Of a stretch of 64,000 nt of DNA, positions 42,599-51,555 are shown one piece after another. Under the pieces are notes generated by a model. That model was not told the origin of the DNA, searched no databases, and saw nothing but the letters and a program-made list of their open reading frames with translations. The position numbers and the translations under genes are program-made. The DNA comes from Pelomonas sp. Root405 (GTDB taxonomy: Bacteria; Pseudomonadota; Gammaproteobacteria; Burkholderiales; Burkholderiaceae_C), in the NCBI RefSeq assembly GCF_001425165.1, contig NZ_LMDU01000011.1, positions 372,058 through 436,057 of the forward strand. Reading direction: 5' to 3'. The stretch's first letter is position 1; the number at the start of each line of letters is the position of its first letter.

Positions 42599-43459
42599 TC
42601 AGTCGTCGGGCGGTAGCAGCACCTCGTCCAGGCAATGCAGCACGCCGTTGCTGCAGCTCAGGTCGCTGCCCGGCGCCAGCGGCAGCAGCAGGTCACCGCT
42701 GCGCAGCAGGCCCAGGGCGCTCCACTGAAGCGTCTGCCCGGCCAGCGTGTGCATCGCGCCGCTCCATGGCAGTTCACTGCTCGGCAGGCGCCCCGGCAGC
42801 AGATGGCGCGACAGCAGCCGGGTCAGCAGGGCCCGGTCAGCCCACAAGGCGGCAGGGCTGAGGCCGAGCCGCGCGGCGGCTCGTGCCAGCCCGCGGGACG
42901 ACGGCGCCAGCACGGTGAACGGCCCATTGCAGTTCAGCAGCGCGGCCAGGCCGGTGTATTCAAGCGCCGTGGCAAAGCGCCGCCGGCTGGGGTCGGCCGC
43001 GATGCGATCCCACAGCGTGGCGACAACGGGCTGAAGCGCTCGGTCGACCACCTGCACCCGCAGCCCGGCCTGCTCGCCAGCCCGGCCGACCTGGCGCACC
43101 ACCCGGCCGGCGCTGTCACGCCACTGCCGCGGCGCTTCTCCCGGTCGCAGCAACTGGCCGTCCAGCATCTGCAGCAGGCCGCCGCTGCGCGCGTCGTCCA
43201 CGCTGAGGTGACGCAGCAGCCAGTGCTGCAGCTCGTTGCGCGGCAGCTCGCCCGGCACCACGCCCGCCTCGCGCAAGGCCTCGTCACTGGGCGCCAGCAG
43301 CGTCAATCCGCCCGCCGCCAACCCCGGGCCTTGCAACCGCGCGGCGGCCAGCACCGGCGCCAGCCACTGCGCGGACGGCAGCGGCGACGCACCGGCAGCG
43401 CCCGGGGGCAGCAGGTGACGATGTCGCACGGGATTCAACAGTTGCAACCAGTCCAGCAT
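42599..43459 (-). CDS. Divergent fasciclin-domain protein without a signal peptide
   Basis: A 286-residue protein with two degenerate FAS1 domains (LTLLAPSDEALREAGVV; GPFTVLAPSSRGLARAAARLG, LSRHLLPGRLP, NGVLHCLDEVLLP). Unlike its neighbours it has no signal peptide, starting MLDWLQLLNPVRHRHLLPPG, so it may be cytoplasmic or exported otherwise. It is first in the fasciclin run, and its promoter region contains a TetR-type operator. An upstream start giving a signal peptide was looked for and not found. Confidence 0.85.
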   Translation of the reverse strand: MLDWLQLLNPVRHRHLLPPGAAGASPLPSAQWLAPVLAAARLQGPGLAAGGLTLLAPSDEALREAGVVPGELPRNELQHWLLRHLSVDDARSGGLLQMLDGQLLRPGEAPRQWRDSAGRVVRQVGRAGEQAGLRVQVVDRALQPVVATLWDRIAADPSRRRFATALEYTGLAALLNCNGPFTVLAPSSRGLARAAARLGLSPAALWADRALLTRLLSRHLLPGRLPSSELPWSGAMHTLAGQTLQWSALGLLRSGDLLLPLAPGSDLSCSNGVLHCLDEVLLPPDD

Positions 43460-43492
43460 GGCGCAGACCTCGCAAAAAACTCAACAGGCTTA

Positions 43493-43521
43493 AATATGAA
43501 CTTATCAGTTCATTCCGTCAA
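43493..43521 (-). promoter_or_regulatory. Fasciclin promoter containing a palindromic operator
   Basis: On the minus strand, -35 TTGACG (43521-43516), a 17-nt spacer and -10 CATATT (43498-43493). A perfect dyad ATGAACT-TATC-AGTTCAT (43496-43513) fills the spacer and the edge of the -10. A repressor bound there would block polymerase. The adjacent divergent TetR gene is the obvious candidate. The DNA here is AT-rich compared with its surroundings. Confidence 0.6.
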
Positions 43522-43605
43522 CCATGTGGTTTATTTTGCGAATGCATCAGGCTTATGCATACCAAACAGTGCGGAGATGCCTGCGCCGGTTTTACAATTG
43601 GCCAC

Positions 43606-44208
43606 ATGACTCGCCCCCGCTTCCGTGAACAGGTGCTGCTGGCACGCGAGGAGGCCATCATTGCCTCCGTGGACCGACTGCTTGCCGAGAGAGGCTTCGA
43701 GGCCATGACGGTGGACGCCGTGGTGGCCGATGTCGGCATCGCCAAGGCCAGCCTCTACAAGCACTTCACGTCCAAGGAAGAGCTGGCCGCCGCGGCGATG
43801 GTGCGCGTGCTGGACCGGGCGCTGGACGAGCTGGCACGCTTGCGCGCGCTGCCGTTGAATGCCTTGGGGCGTCTGGAGGCGGTGGCGCGCTGGTGCTACG
43901 AGCAGCAGATTGCCGGCCAGATGCCGGTGCTGCCGGCACAGAACTCGACGCTGCGCGCAGCGCTCACGCAGGACAAGGCCTACATGGACAGGCTGATGCA
44001 GCTGTCCGACGAATTGGGCGGCTGGATCGTCGAAGCCCAGCGCGAGCGCCATATCGACGCCGCGCTGCCGCCCGAGCTGGTGCTCTACACGCTCTTCGCC
44101 CGCGCCTGCGATCCGGTGCTGGCGGTCATGCGCGCCGGCGGCACGCACAGTGACGAGCAGATCGTCGGCTGGCTGGTGCAGACGTGGCTGAAGGGCCTGG
44201 CTGCCTAG
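43606..44208 (+). CDS. TetR/AcrR-family transcriptional regulator
   Basis: A 200-residue regulator: N-terminal TetR helix-turn-helix (AIIASVDRLLAERGFEAMTVDAVVADVGIAKASLYKHFTSKEEL) and a helical ligand-binding domain. The ATG giving MTRPRFREQV is preferred; an ATG 17 codons upstream adds an unlikely N-terminus. Its neighbour on the other side of a 146-bp spacer is the fasciclin run with the palindromic operator, so it probably represses that run and possibly itself. The inducer is unknown. Confidence 0.93.
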   Translation: MTRPRFREQVLLAREEAIIASVDRLLAERGFEAMTVDAVVADVGIAKASLYKHFTSKEELAAAAMVRVLDRALDELARLRALPLNALGRLEAVARWCYEQQIAGQMPVLPAQNSTLRAALTQDKAYMDRLMQLSDELGGWIVEAQRERHIDAALPPELVLYTLFARACDPVLAVMRAGGTHSDEQIVGWLVQTWLKGLAA

Positions 44209-44241
44209 CCGGCGCCGGTCGCGCTCCTAGAATCCGCGGCC

Positions 44242-44931
44242 ATGGCCGCCCCCGACTACCGCATTGCCCCCAGCCTGCTGTCCGCAGATTTCGCCCGCCT
44301 GGGCGAGGAAGTGAAGGCGGTGCTTGCCGCCGGCGCCGACTGGATCCACTTCGACGTGATGGACAACCATTACGTGCCCAACCTGACCTTCGGGCCGATG
44401 ATCTGCGAGGCGCTGCGCAAGCATGCGGTCAAGCCCGACGGTTCGCCAGCGCTGCTGGACGTGCACCTGATGGTGCAGCCCGTCGACAGCCTGGCCCAGG
44501 CCTTCTGCCGCGCGGGTGCGGACCTGGTGACCTTCCACCCCGAGGCCAGCGCCCATGTGGATCGCACGCTGCAGTTGATCAAGGGCGAGGGCAAGCAGGC
44601 CGGCCTGGTGTTCAACCCGGCCACGCCGCTGGACGTGCTGGAGTGGGTCATCGACAAGGTGGACCTCGTCATGCTGATGAGCGTGAACCCGGGCTTCGGC
44701 GGGCAGAGCTTCATCCCGTCCGCGCTGTCCAAGTTGAAGAAGGTGCGCGAGATCATCGACAAGAGCGGCCGCGACATCCGCCTGGAGATCGACGGCGGCG
44801 TGAAGGTGGACAACATCCGCGAGATCGCCGCGGCGGGCGCCGACACCTTCGTCGCGGGCTCGGCCATCTTCGGCAAGCCCGACTACAAAGCGGTCATCGA
44901 CGCGATGCGCACAGAACTTGCGAGAGGCTAA
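44242..44931 (+). CDS. rpe: Ribulose-phosphate 3-epimerase
   Basis: A 229-residue TIM-barrel enzyme interconverting ribulose-5-phosphate and xylulose-5-phosphate in the pentose phosphate and Calvin pathways. Signature segments: [69 protein letters not shown] and [12 protein letters not shown]. Length and motifs are standard. Only 3 bp separate it from the phosphatase gene. Confidence 0.96.
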   Translation: MAAPDYRIAPSLLSADFARLGEEVKAVLAAGADWIHFDVMDNHYVPNLTFGPMICEALRKHAVKPDGSPALLDVHLMVQPVDSLAQAFCRAGADLVTFHPEASAHVDRTLQLIKGEGKQAGLVFNPATPLDVLEWVIDKVDLVMLMSVNPGFGGQSFIPSALSKLKKVREIIDKSGRDIRLEIDGGVKVDNIREIAAAGADTFVAGSAIFGKPDYKAVIDAMRTELARG

Positions 44932-44934
44932 GCC

Positions 44935-45408
44935 ATGGCCGCCATCCTGCTCGTCTGCACCGCCAACATCTGCCGCTCGCCGATGGCCGAGGCCATCTTC
45001 AAGGCCAAGCTGGGTGACGTGTTCAAGACCATCACGTCGGCCGGCGTGCATGCCGACCCCCGCGGCGGCCCGGTGGACGCGCGCGCCGCGGCGGCGCTGG
45101 CGCGCCACAACTACAGCGTCGAGCGCAAGTGGCGCTCGCAGCGGGTGCAGCCCGAAAACTTCGGCCAGTACGACCTCGTGCTGGTGATGGAGACCGAGCA
45201 CGCCGATGCCCTGCGCAAGAAGGCGGCCCCCGAGCACCACGCCAGGATCCAGCTGCTGACCGACTTCGTGCCCGAGCTGGCCGGCGAAGACGTGCCCGAC
45301 CCCTACTTCGGCCCGGTCGCCGGCTTTGACGTCGTCATCGGCATGCTCGAACGCGCCGCCCAGCGGCTGCTGGCCGAAAGCCGCGAGGGGCGGCTCAAGC
45401 TGGGCTGA
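44935..45408 (+). CDS. Low-molecular-weight protein tyrosine phosphatase
   Basis: A 157-residue enzyme with the catalytic loop CTANICRS (Cys8, Arg14, Ser15) at the N-terminus and the general-acid Asp in DPYFGP (D122). Bacterial members often act on tyrosine kinases controlling exopolysaccharide; no such genes are near. It follows rpe by 3 bp and probably shares its transcript. Its TGA abuts the psuG stop on the other strand (TGATCA). Confidence 0.93.
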   Translation: MAAILLVCTANICRSPMAEAIFKAKLGDVFKTITSAGVHADPRGGPVDARAAAALARHNYSVERKWRSQRVQPENFGQYDLVLVMETEHADALRKKAAPEHHARIQLLTDFVPELAGEDVPDPYFGPVAGFDVVIGMLERAAQRLLAESREGRLKLG

Positions 45409-46313
<905 letters not shown>

Positions 46314-46317
<4 letters not shown>

Positions 46318-47222
46318 CGGTCTTCCAGAAAACTCGGGTTCAGTTCGGCGTGCACGCTGTCCTCGGTCTGCAGCGTCAGCGCCGCCAAATCCAGGCCCAG
46401 GCGGGCGGCGGCATCGAAGTCGTCGCAGTCGCGCAGCAGCGCCGCGCAGACGCCGGCCGACAGCGCGTCGCCCGCGCCGGTCACGTCGACAACGTGGACC
46501 TGCGGTGCCGGCCAATGGCGCGGTGCATGCTCGCGCTCGCTGAGCAACAGGCCGTCGGCACCCTTCGAGACCAGCACGCAGCCGACGCCGCGCGCATGCA
46601 GTGCGTCGAAAGCCGTGTTGGCGTCGGCGGCGATGGTGGCCAGCTCGCCCATGTTCATGACGAGCAGGTGCAGGCCGTCCAGTCGCTCCGGCAGGCGCTC
46701 CATCTTGGCCTCGGACACCGCCACGCCCACCAGCGGGATGCCGCTGGCGCGGGCTTCGCCGAGCAACAGCGGCCAGGCGTCGGTGGGCAGGTTGCCGTCG
46801 GCGACGACCAGCGCGGCGCCAGCGCGCAGCGCCTTGCTGGCCTCCAGGGCCCAGGGGTTCAGGCTTTCGACCAGCGGCATCGAGGCCAGGCCGAGTTCCA
46901 GGCTGCCGTCGGGCGCCAGCACGGCGGTGTAGCTGTCGCTGGCGTGGCGGCGCAGGCGGATGACGGCGCGCGTGTCGATGCCGACGGCGGCGGCATGTTC
47001 CAGCAGCATGCGGCCGCCGGCGTCGTCGCCCACGGCAGCGACGAGGGCCACGGGCAAGCCCAGGCGCGCCAGGTTCTCGGCCACGTTGCGCACGACGCCG
47101 CCGGGCGTCTCATGTGATTCGCAGGGGTTGGACGAGCCCTGCAGGGAATTCGACAGCAGCTTGAGCTTGCGGTCGATGTTGAGGCCGCCGATGCAGACGA
47201 TGGGGGCGGCAGATGTGCTCAT
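46314..47222 (-). CDS. psuK: PfkB-family carbohydrate kinase, probable pseudouridine kinase
   Basis: A 302-residue ribokinase-like kinase: N-terminal VCIGGLNIDRKLKLLSNSLQGSSNP, a GGVVRNVAENLARLG motif, and the C-terminal active site VVDVTGAGDALSAGVCAALL with the catalytic Asp. Assignment to pseudouridine kinase rests on family fit and on the coupled psuG. It phosphorylates pseudouridine at C5' before glycosidic cleavage. Confidence 0.9.
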
Positions 47223-47231
47223 CGCCCGATT

Positions 47232-47909
47232 CTAGGAAGCCTGGCCTGCGGCCCACTCGGCCATGGCCTCGGCCAATGCCTGCACGACCTGCGCATCCGT
47301 TCGCCCGCTGCGCGCCCGCACATGGAAGGCGTGGTCCGCGTCGTCCTCGACACGCAGCACGGCCCGGTCGCCCAGGCGCCGCACGACACCCTCCAGCAAG
47401 TCCAGCGCCGCCAGCTCATCCCGCGTGCCCTGCAGGAACAGCATCGGCACCCGCACGTCATCCAGGTGCGCGGCCCGCTCGATGCCCGGCTTGCCGGCCG
47501 GATGCAGCGGAAAGCCGACGAACATCAGCCCGCGCACACCGGGCATCGGCGCCGCGGCCTGGGCCTGCGAGGTCATGCGGCCGCCAAAGGACTTGCCGCC
47601 GGCGAACAGCGGCGTGTCGGGCAGGCGGTCGCGCGCGGTCGCCACGGCGCCGCGCACCGCCGCTTGGGCGACTGCGGGGCTGTCAGGCCGTTTGGAACCG
47701 CGCTCCATGTAGGGAAACTGGTAGCGCAGCGTGGCGACCGACTCGCCGTGCAGGGCCTGCGACAGCGCCGCCATGAAGCTGTGGTGCATGCCGGCACCGG
47801 CGCCGTGGGCGAACACATAGGCCGCCCGCGGCCGTTGCGGTTCCAGCCACAACGCTGATACGGCGGTGTCGTCGTCGACCTTTAGCTTGAGGGGCTGCGC
47901 TTCGCTCAT
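47232..47909 (-). CDS. Alpha/beta-hydrolase (KANL3/Tex30-like)
   Basis: A 225-residue alpha/beta-hydrolase. HGAGAGMHHSF forms the oxyanion region, nucleophile Ser is in GGKSFGGRM, an Asp follows LFLQGTRDEL and the His is in DADHAFHV, so a full triad is visible. Members are dienelactone-hydrolase-like with unknown substrates. It lies 9 bp upstream of psuK on the same strand and may be in the same operon. Confidence 0.88.
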   Translation of the reverse strand: MSEAQPLKLKVDDDTAVSALWLEPQRPRAAYVFAHGAGAGMHHSFMAALSQALHGESVATLRYQFPYMERGSKRPDSPAVAQAAVRGAVATARDRLPDTPLFAGGKSFGGRMTSQAQAAAPMPGVRGLMFVGFPLHPAGKPGIERAAHLDDVRVPMLFLQGTRDELAALDLLEGVVRRLGDRAVLRVEDDADHAFHVRARSGRTDAQVVQALAEAMAEWAAGQAS

Positions 47910-47999
47910 GGGGCGAGCTTAGTGCGCTAGAGTCGCCCGCGGTGCGGCGCCAAGCCGCCCACGTCGCTCGGACGGTTCCGGGCGCTTACGTACATCGAC

Positions 48000-49220
48000 A
48001 TGACTTCCTCCTCTTCCGCCTCCGGCGGCAAGCGCCGTTTCGCGCGCATCGACCGCCTCCCGCCCTACGTCTTCAACATCACCGCCGAGCTAAAGCTCGC
48101 GGCCCGCCGACGCGGCGAAGACATCATCGACATGAGCATGGGCAACCCCGACGGGGCCACGCCGCCGCACATCGTCGCCAAGCTCGCCGAAGTTGCGCAA
48201 CGACCCGACACGCACGGCTACTCGGCCAGCAAGGGCATCCCTCGACTGCGCCGCGCGATTTCGCACTGGTACCAGCGCCGCTATGGCGTCGCCATCGACC
48301 CCGATCACGAGGCCATCGTCACCATCGGCTCCAAAGAGGGCCTGGCCCACCTGATGCTGGCCACGCTGGACCGCGGCGACACCGTGCTGGTGCCCGACCC
48401 GAGCTACCCCATCCACATCTATGGCGCCGTCATCGCGGGCGCCGACATCCGCGCCATCCCGGTCAGCAGCGAGGTCGACTTCTTCGCCGAGCTGGAGAAG
48501 ACCATCCGCGGCAGCTACCCCAAGCCCAAGATGATGGTGTTCGGCTTCCCGTCGAACCCGACCGCGCAGTGCGTGGAGCTGGCCTTCTTCGAGCGTGTCA
48601 TCGCGCTAGCGAAGAAGCACGACATCCTCGTCGTGCACGACCTCGCCTATGCCGACATCGTCTTCGACGGCTTCGTCGCGCCGTCCATCATGCAGGTGCC
48701 CGGCGCCAAGGACGTGGCGGTCGAGTTCTTCACGCTCAGCAAGAGCTACAACATGGCCGGCTGGCGCGTCGGCTTCATGGTCGGCAATGCCGATCTCGTC
48801 GCCGCGCTGGCGCGCATGAAGAGCTATCACGACTACGGCACCTTCACGCCGCTGCAGGTGGCCGCCATCGCGGCGCTGGAGGGCGATCAGCAGTGCGTGC
48901 ACGACATCGCCGCGAGCTATCAGCGCCGCCGCGACGTGCTCTACAAAGGCCTGATCGAAGCGGGCTGGGCAGTGGACTGCCCCAAGGCCAGCATGTACAT
49001 CTGGGCGCGCATCCCCGAGCCCTACCGGGAGCTCGGCTCGCTGGAGTTCGCCAAGCAATTGCTGGAGAAGGCCAAGGTCTGCGTGTCACCCGGCATCGGC
49101 TTCGGCGACCACGGCGACGGCCATGTGCGCTTCGCGCTGATCGAGAACGAGTCGCGCATCCGCCAGGCGGTGCGGGGGATCAAGGCGATGTTCAAGGCGG
49201 ATGGGCTGATGAAAGCCTAG
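48000..49220 (+). CDS. alaC: Alanine transaminase AlaC-type aminotransferase
   Basis: A 406-residue PLP-dependent class I aminotransferase converting pyruvate and glutamate to alanine and 2-oxoglutarate. PLP lysine is K248 in [13 protein letters not shown]. Other features are [48 protein letters not shown] and [13 protein letters not shown], which match AlaC. It is monocistronic. Its TAG overlaps the TAG of the convergent UPF0303 gene in the palindrome CTAG. Confidence 0.93.
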   Translation: MTSSSSASGGKRRFARIDRLPPYVFNITAELKLAARRRGEDIIDMSMGNPDGATPPHIVAKLAEVAQRPDTHGYSASKGIPRLRRAISHWYQRRYGVAIDPDHEAIVTIGSKEGLAHLMLATLDRGDTVLVPDPSYPIHIYGAVIAGADIRAIPVSSEVDFFAELEKTIRGSYPKPKMMVFGFPSNPTAQCVELAFFERVIALAKKHDILVVHDLAYADIVFDGFVAPSIMQVPGAKDVAVEFFTLSKSYNMAGWRVGFMVGNADLVAALARMKSYHDYGTFTPLQVAAIAALEGDQQCVHDIAASYQRRRDVLYKGLIEAGWAVDCPKASMYIWARIPEPYRELGSLEFAKQLLEKAKVCVSPGIGFGDHGDGHVRFALIENESRIRQAVRGIKAMFKADGLMKA

Positions 49221-49714
49221 GAACCGACGTTCCGGCTTTGCCACAGCTGCAGCCCGCCGACCGCCAGCACATGGTCTTCCCAGCCTTCCAGGCCCGAGAC
49301 GACCAGCATGCCCACACGCCCCTTGCCGCGGATCATCAGCGGCACGGCGCCGCCCTCGGCGCGGAACAGCTCCGGGTCCAGCCCCGTGTCCTTGTTGAAG
49401 TCCACGCCACGCTCGATGAACTGCTGCCGAACCATCCACGAGCTGTGGCCGAAGCGGCGGGCGACGTTCTTTTTCTTGTTGACCCAGTCGGCATTCCCGG
49501 CCGTCGTGCCGTCCATGAAATAGACGAACAGCGGGTGGGTTTCCGTCTCGATGTGGATGGCGATGGGCCGGCCCGGAAACCATTCCAGCGACAGCGCGAG
49601 GATGGCCTGGCCGATGGCCATCGCGTCCGCCGCGTTGAGGCGGTCGAAGACGAGGGCAGCTTCCTGTGCCGCACAGGCGGCGGCGGTCTGCGGGGCTTTC
49701 AGTTTCTTGTCCAT
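49217..49714 (-). CDS. UPF0303 (HbpS/GlcG-like haem-degrading domain) protein
   Basis: A 165-residue protein of the UPF0303/DUF336 group: [63 protein letters not shown] and [15 protein letters not shown]. Relatives bind haem or cobalamin-like cofactors, but function is unproven. Its start faces gph, with 74 bp between, and no promoter motif stands out. Confidence 0.88.
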   Translation of the reverse strand: MDKKLKAPQTAAACAAQEAALVFDRLNAADAMAIGQAILALSLEWFPGRPIAIHIETETHPLFVYFMDGTTAGNADWVNKKKNVARRFGHSSWMVRQQFIERGVDFNKDTGLDPELFRAEGGAVPLMIRGKGRVGMLVVSGLEGWEDHVLAVGGLQLWQSRNVGS

Positions 49715-49788
49715 GCGTGTGTGTGCAGCTTGCGGAACGGCCGATGCCGGATAGTAGTGAGCCGTGGTTTCATGACGTGATCAAGCGA

Positions 49789-50463
49789 ATGCCCTTGCCC
49801 TCCTCGCACTTCCAACCGCCCATGCAGGCCTGCATGCTTGACCTGGACGGCACGCTCGTCGACACCCTCGGTGACTTCGTCGCCGTGCTCGGCTTGACGC
49901 TGGCCGACCTGGGCTTGCCGGCCGTGCCACGCGATTTCATCGAGCACACCATCGGCCGCGGCGGCGAGCACCTGGTGCGCATGACGCTGGCCGAGGCCGG
50001 GGGCGAAGCCGCGCAGTTCGACCGCGCCTGGGCGCTCTATCAACAGCACTACGCGGCTGTGAACGGGGAGCACGCGGCCGTCTATCCGGGCGTCATCGAA
50101 GGGCTGGAGCTGCTGCACTCAATGGACCTGCCCCTGGCCGTGCTGACCAACAAGCCCGCCGCGCCGGCGCGCGAGCTGCTGCGCCGCAAGGGGCTGGACG
50201 GCTACTTCCGCCACGTCTTTGGCGGCGACGACTTCCCGCGCAAGAAGCCCGACCCACTGCCGCTGCTCAAGACCTGCGAGGCGCTGGGCACGCCACCGTC
50301 AGCCACCTGGATGGTGGGCGACTCGCGCAATGACGCCCAGGCCGCTCACGCAGCGGCTTGTCCGTTGATCCTGGTGACCTATGGCTACAACCACGGTGAA
50401 GACATCCGCGCCGTGCCGGCCCTGCAGCATGTGGACCGGCTGGACCACCTTCGACTCGGCTGA
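49789..50463 (+). CDS. gph: Phosphoglycolate phosphatase (HAD family)
   Basis: A 224-residue HAD hydrolase removing phosphate from 2-phosphoglycolate. HAD motif I is MLDLDGTLVDT, motif II LTNKPAAPARELL, motif III Lys in RKKPDPLPLL and motif IV MVGDSRNDAQAAHAA. The ATG giving MPLPSSHFQPPMQAC fits the usual Gph length; an upstream in-frame extension overlaps the UPF0303 gene. Function in clearing phosphoglycolate from DNA repair or photorespiration-like metabolism is inferred. Confidence 0.93.
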   Translation: MPLPSSHFQPPMQACMLDLDGTLVDTLGDFVAVLGLTLADLGLPAVPRDFIEHTIGRGGEHLVRMTLAEAGGEAAQFDRAWALYQQHYAAVNGEHAAVYPGVIEGLELLHSMDLPLAVLTNKPAAPARELLRRKGLDGYFRHVFGGDDFPRKKPDPLPLLKTCEALGTPPSATWMVGDSRNDAQAAHAAACPLILVTYGYNHGEDIRAVPALQHVDRLDHLRLG

Positions 50464-50479
50464 CGGGGCCCTTTCCTGC

Positions 50480-50675
50480 GGGCCGAGCGCAGGGCCGCCC
50501 CAAGCCGTCCCACCGCGCGATGTGCGAGCGGCTCAACGCCGCGAGCATCGCCGTCCCCACGGGGGCTGAGCCCGGACACAGGCGCACCCAGTGGGCGCGC
50601 TGTGCCTGCCGCAGCGCGGCCTGCAAGACCGACCAGGCCCGCTCGCGTTCAGCGACGCAGGGCTGGGCGAGGGGC
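50480..50675 (-). repeat. Stop-anchored intergenic repeat, copy D (longest)
   Basis: On the minus strand, 7 nt after the stop of the chalcone-isomerase-like gene and directly after a second TGA, it begins GCCCCTCGCCC. A ~110-nt variable segment follows, including GTCGCTGAACGCGAGCG shared with E and about 60 nt found in no other copy. Then come the GGGGACGGCGATG block, hairpin CTCGCGGC / GCCGCTCG and GCGCTCGGCCCGC. It fills the space between convergent gph and the isomerase-like gene. Confidence 0.83.
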
Positions 50676-50682
50676 TCACATT

Positions 50683-51282
50683 TCAGCGGCGCGCCTTCTT
50701 GATGCCCAGCAAGGCATCCTTGAGGTTGTCGTCGGCAGGCTTGTCGCCCAGCCAGATGCGCAACAAGGCGGTGAAGAACTCCGGCTCCTTGATGGGCTCA
50801 GGCATCACGGACTTGCCGTTCAGCAACAGCGTCGAACCCAGGCCGGGCACGTAGTCGACGGAGAAGTTGTCGCCGCTGTTGAGTTGCTTGCGGCTGGCGA
50901 AGATCTCGCTGAGTTTGAGCACGCCGTTGATGGACTTGACGAATTCGTCGCGCGGCGCGTTGGCTTCCATGCCCTTGACGAAGAGCTTGCCCAGCTCGTT
51001 GCCGTCGATGTCGCGCAGCATCTGGATGTGGATGCGCTTGGGGCCGGGCGCCGCCAGCACCTCGGCCGTCGTGCCAGCCTTGCTCGTCAGGTACAGCCCC
51101 GCCGTGTAGACCTTGACGACGAACTTGTAGCGGATGCCGGCGCCATTGAGCTGCAGCTTCTGGCCCGCCAGGTCCAGTGCTGGCTCGTATTTGACGTTGG
51201 CCACCTCGACCGCTTGCGCCCAGGTACTGCCCCCGCCCAGACTGCCCACGGCCACCAGGGCCGCGACGATGAATGCGCGCAT
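50683..51282 (-). CDS. Chalcone isomerase-like periplasmic protein
   Basis: A 199-residue exported protein: signal peptide ending TWAQA, then a chalcone-isomerase-fold domain (LQLNGAGIRYKFVVKVYTAGLYLTSKAG, RIHIQMLRDIDGNELGKLFVKGM, DYVPGLGSTLLLNGK). Bacterial members lack an assigned reaction and may bind fatty-acid-like ligands. It is divergent from the trp locus with 94 bp to the leader peptide. Confidence 0.9.
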   Translation of the reverse strand: MRAFIVAALVAVGSLGGGSTWAQAVEVANVKYEPALDLAGQKLQLNGAGIRYKFVVKVYTAGLYLTSKAGTTAEVLAAPGPKRIHIQMLRDIDGNELGKLFVKGMEANAPRDEFVKSINGVLKLSEIFASRKQLNSGDNFSVDYVPGLGSTLLLNGKSVMPEPIKEPEFFTALLRIWLGDKPADDNLKDALLGIKKARR

Positions 51283-51358
51283 ATCTCGCTCCGTTATCGT
51301 GCCGCGATGGCGGCATCTTCGTGAGCCGAAGTATGGCGCGTGAAGGCCAAAAACCCGC

Positions 51359-51367
51359 TGATACACT
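51359..51367 (+). promoter_or_regulatory. Extended -10 promoter of the trp operon
   Basis: TGATACACT contains the extended -10 TG followed by TACACT (51362-51367). The -35 is poor (GTGAAG at 16 nt spacing). A start about 7 nt downstream falls at 51373-51375, 2-4 nt before the leader-peptide ATG. No TrpR-like dyad is seen. Confidence 0.5.
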
Positions 51368-51376
51368 GACCCGATC

Positions 51377-51457
51377 ATGTTCATCACGCGGAAGTACATC
51401 ACGGGGTCGAGCGACCGGGGAGCCTGGCCCTGGCGTCGCTGGTTCACCGCCGACTGA
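51377..51457 (+). CDS. trpL: trp operon leader peptide
   Basis: A 26-codon frame, MFITRKYITGSDRG followed by AWPWRRWFTAD, with three Trp codons within six positions (17, 19, 22). It lies ~100 bp before trpE and is followed by a terminator hairpin, the classical attenuation layout. Ribosome stalling at the Trp codons when charged tRNA-Trp is scarce would favour read-through. No Shine-Dalgarno precedes it; the predicted transcription start lies within four bases of the ATG, so it may be leaderless. Confidence 0.75.
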   Translation: MFITRKYITGSSDRGAWPWRRWFTAD

Positions 51458-51462
51458 TGCTG

Positions 51463-51525
51463 CTTGGCGCGCCCTGACGCGCTTTTTCCCGCGTTGCCCG
51501 TTCTCCACCGGGCTGCACGCCAAGC
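51463..51525 (+). terminator. trp attenuator with alternative antiterminator pairing
   Basis: Terminator: 5-bp all-GC stem GCGCG / CGCGC (51467-51471 with 51478-51482), 6-nt loop, then TTTTT (51483-51487). Mutually exclusive alternative: GCTTGGCG (51462-51469) can pair with CGCCAAGC (51518-51525), an 8-bp perfect match that uses the terminator's 5' arm. This would serve as antiterminator. Confidence 0.65.
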
Positions 51526-51555
51526 CCTGAAACTTGTCTTTTCAAGGTTTGTGTC

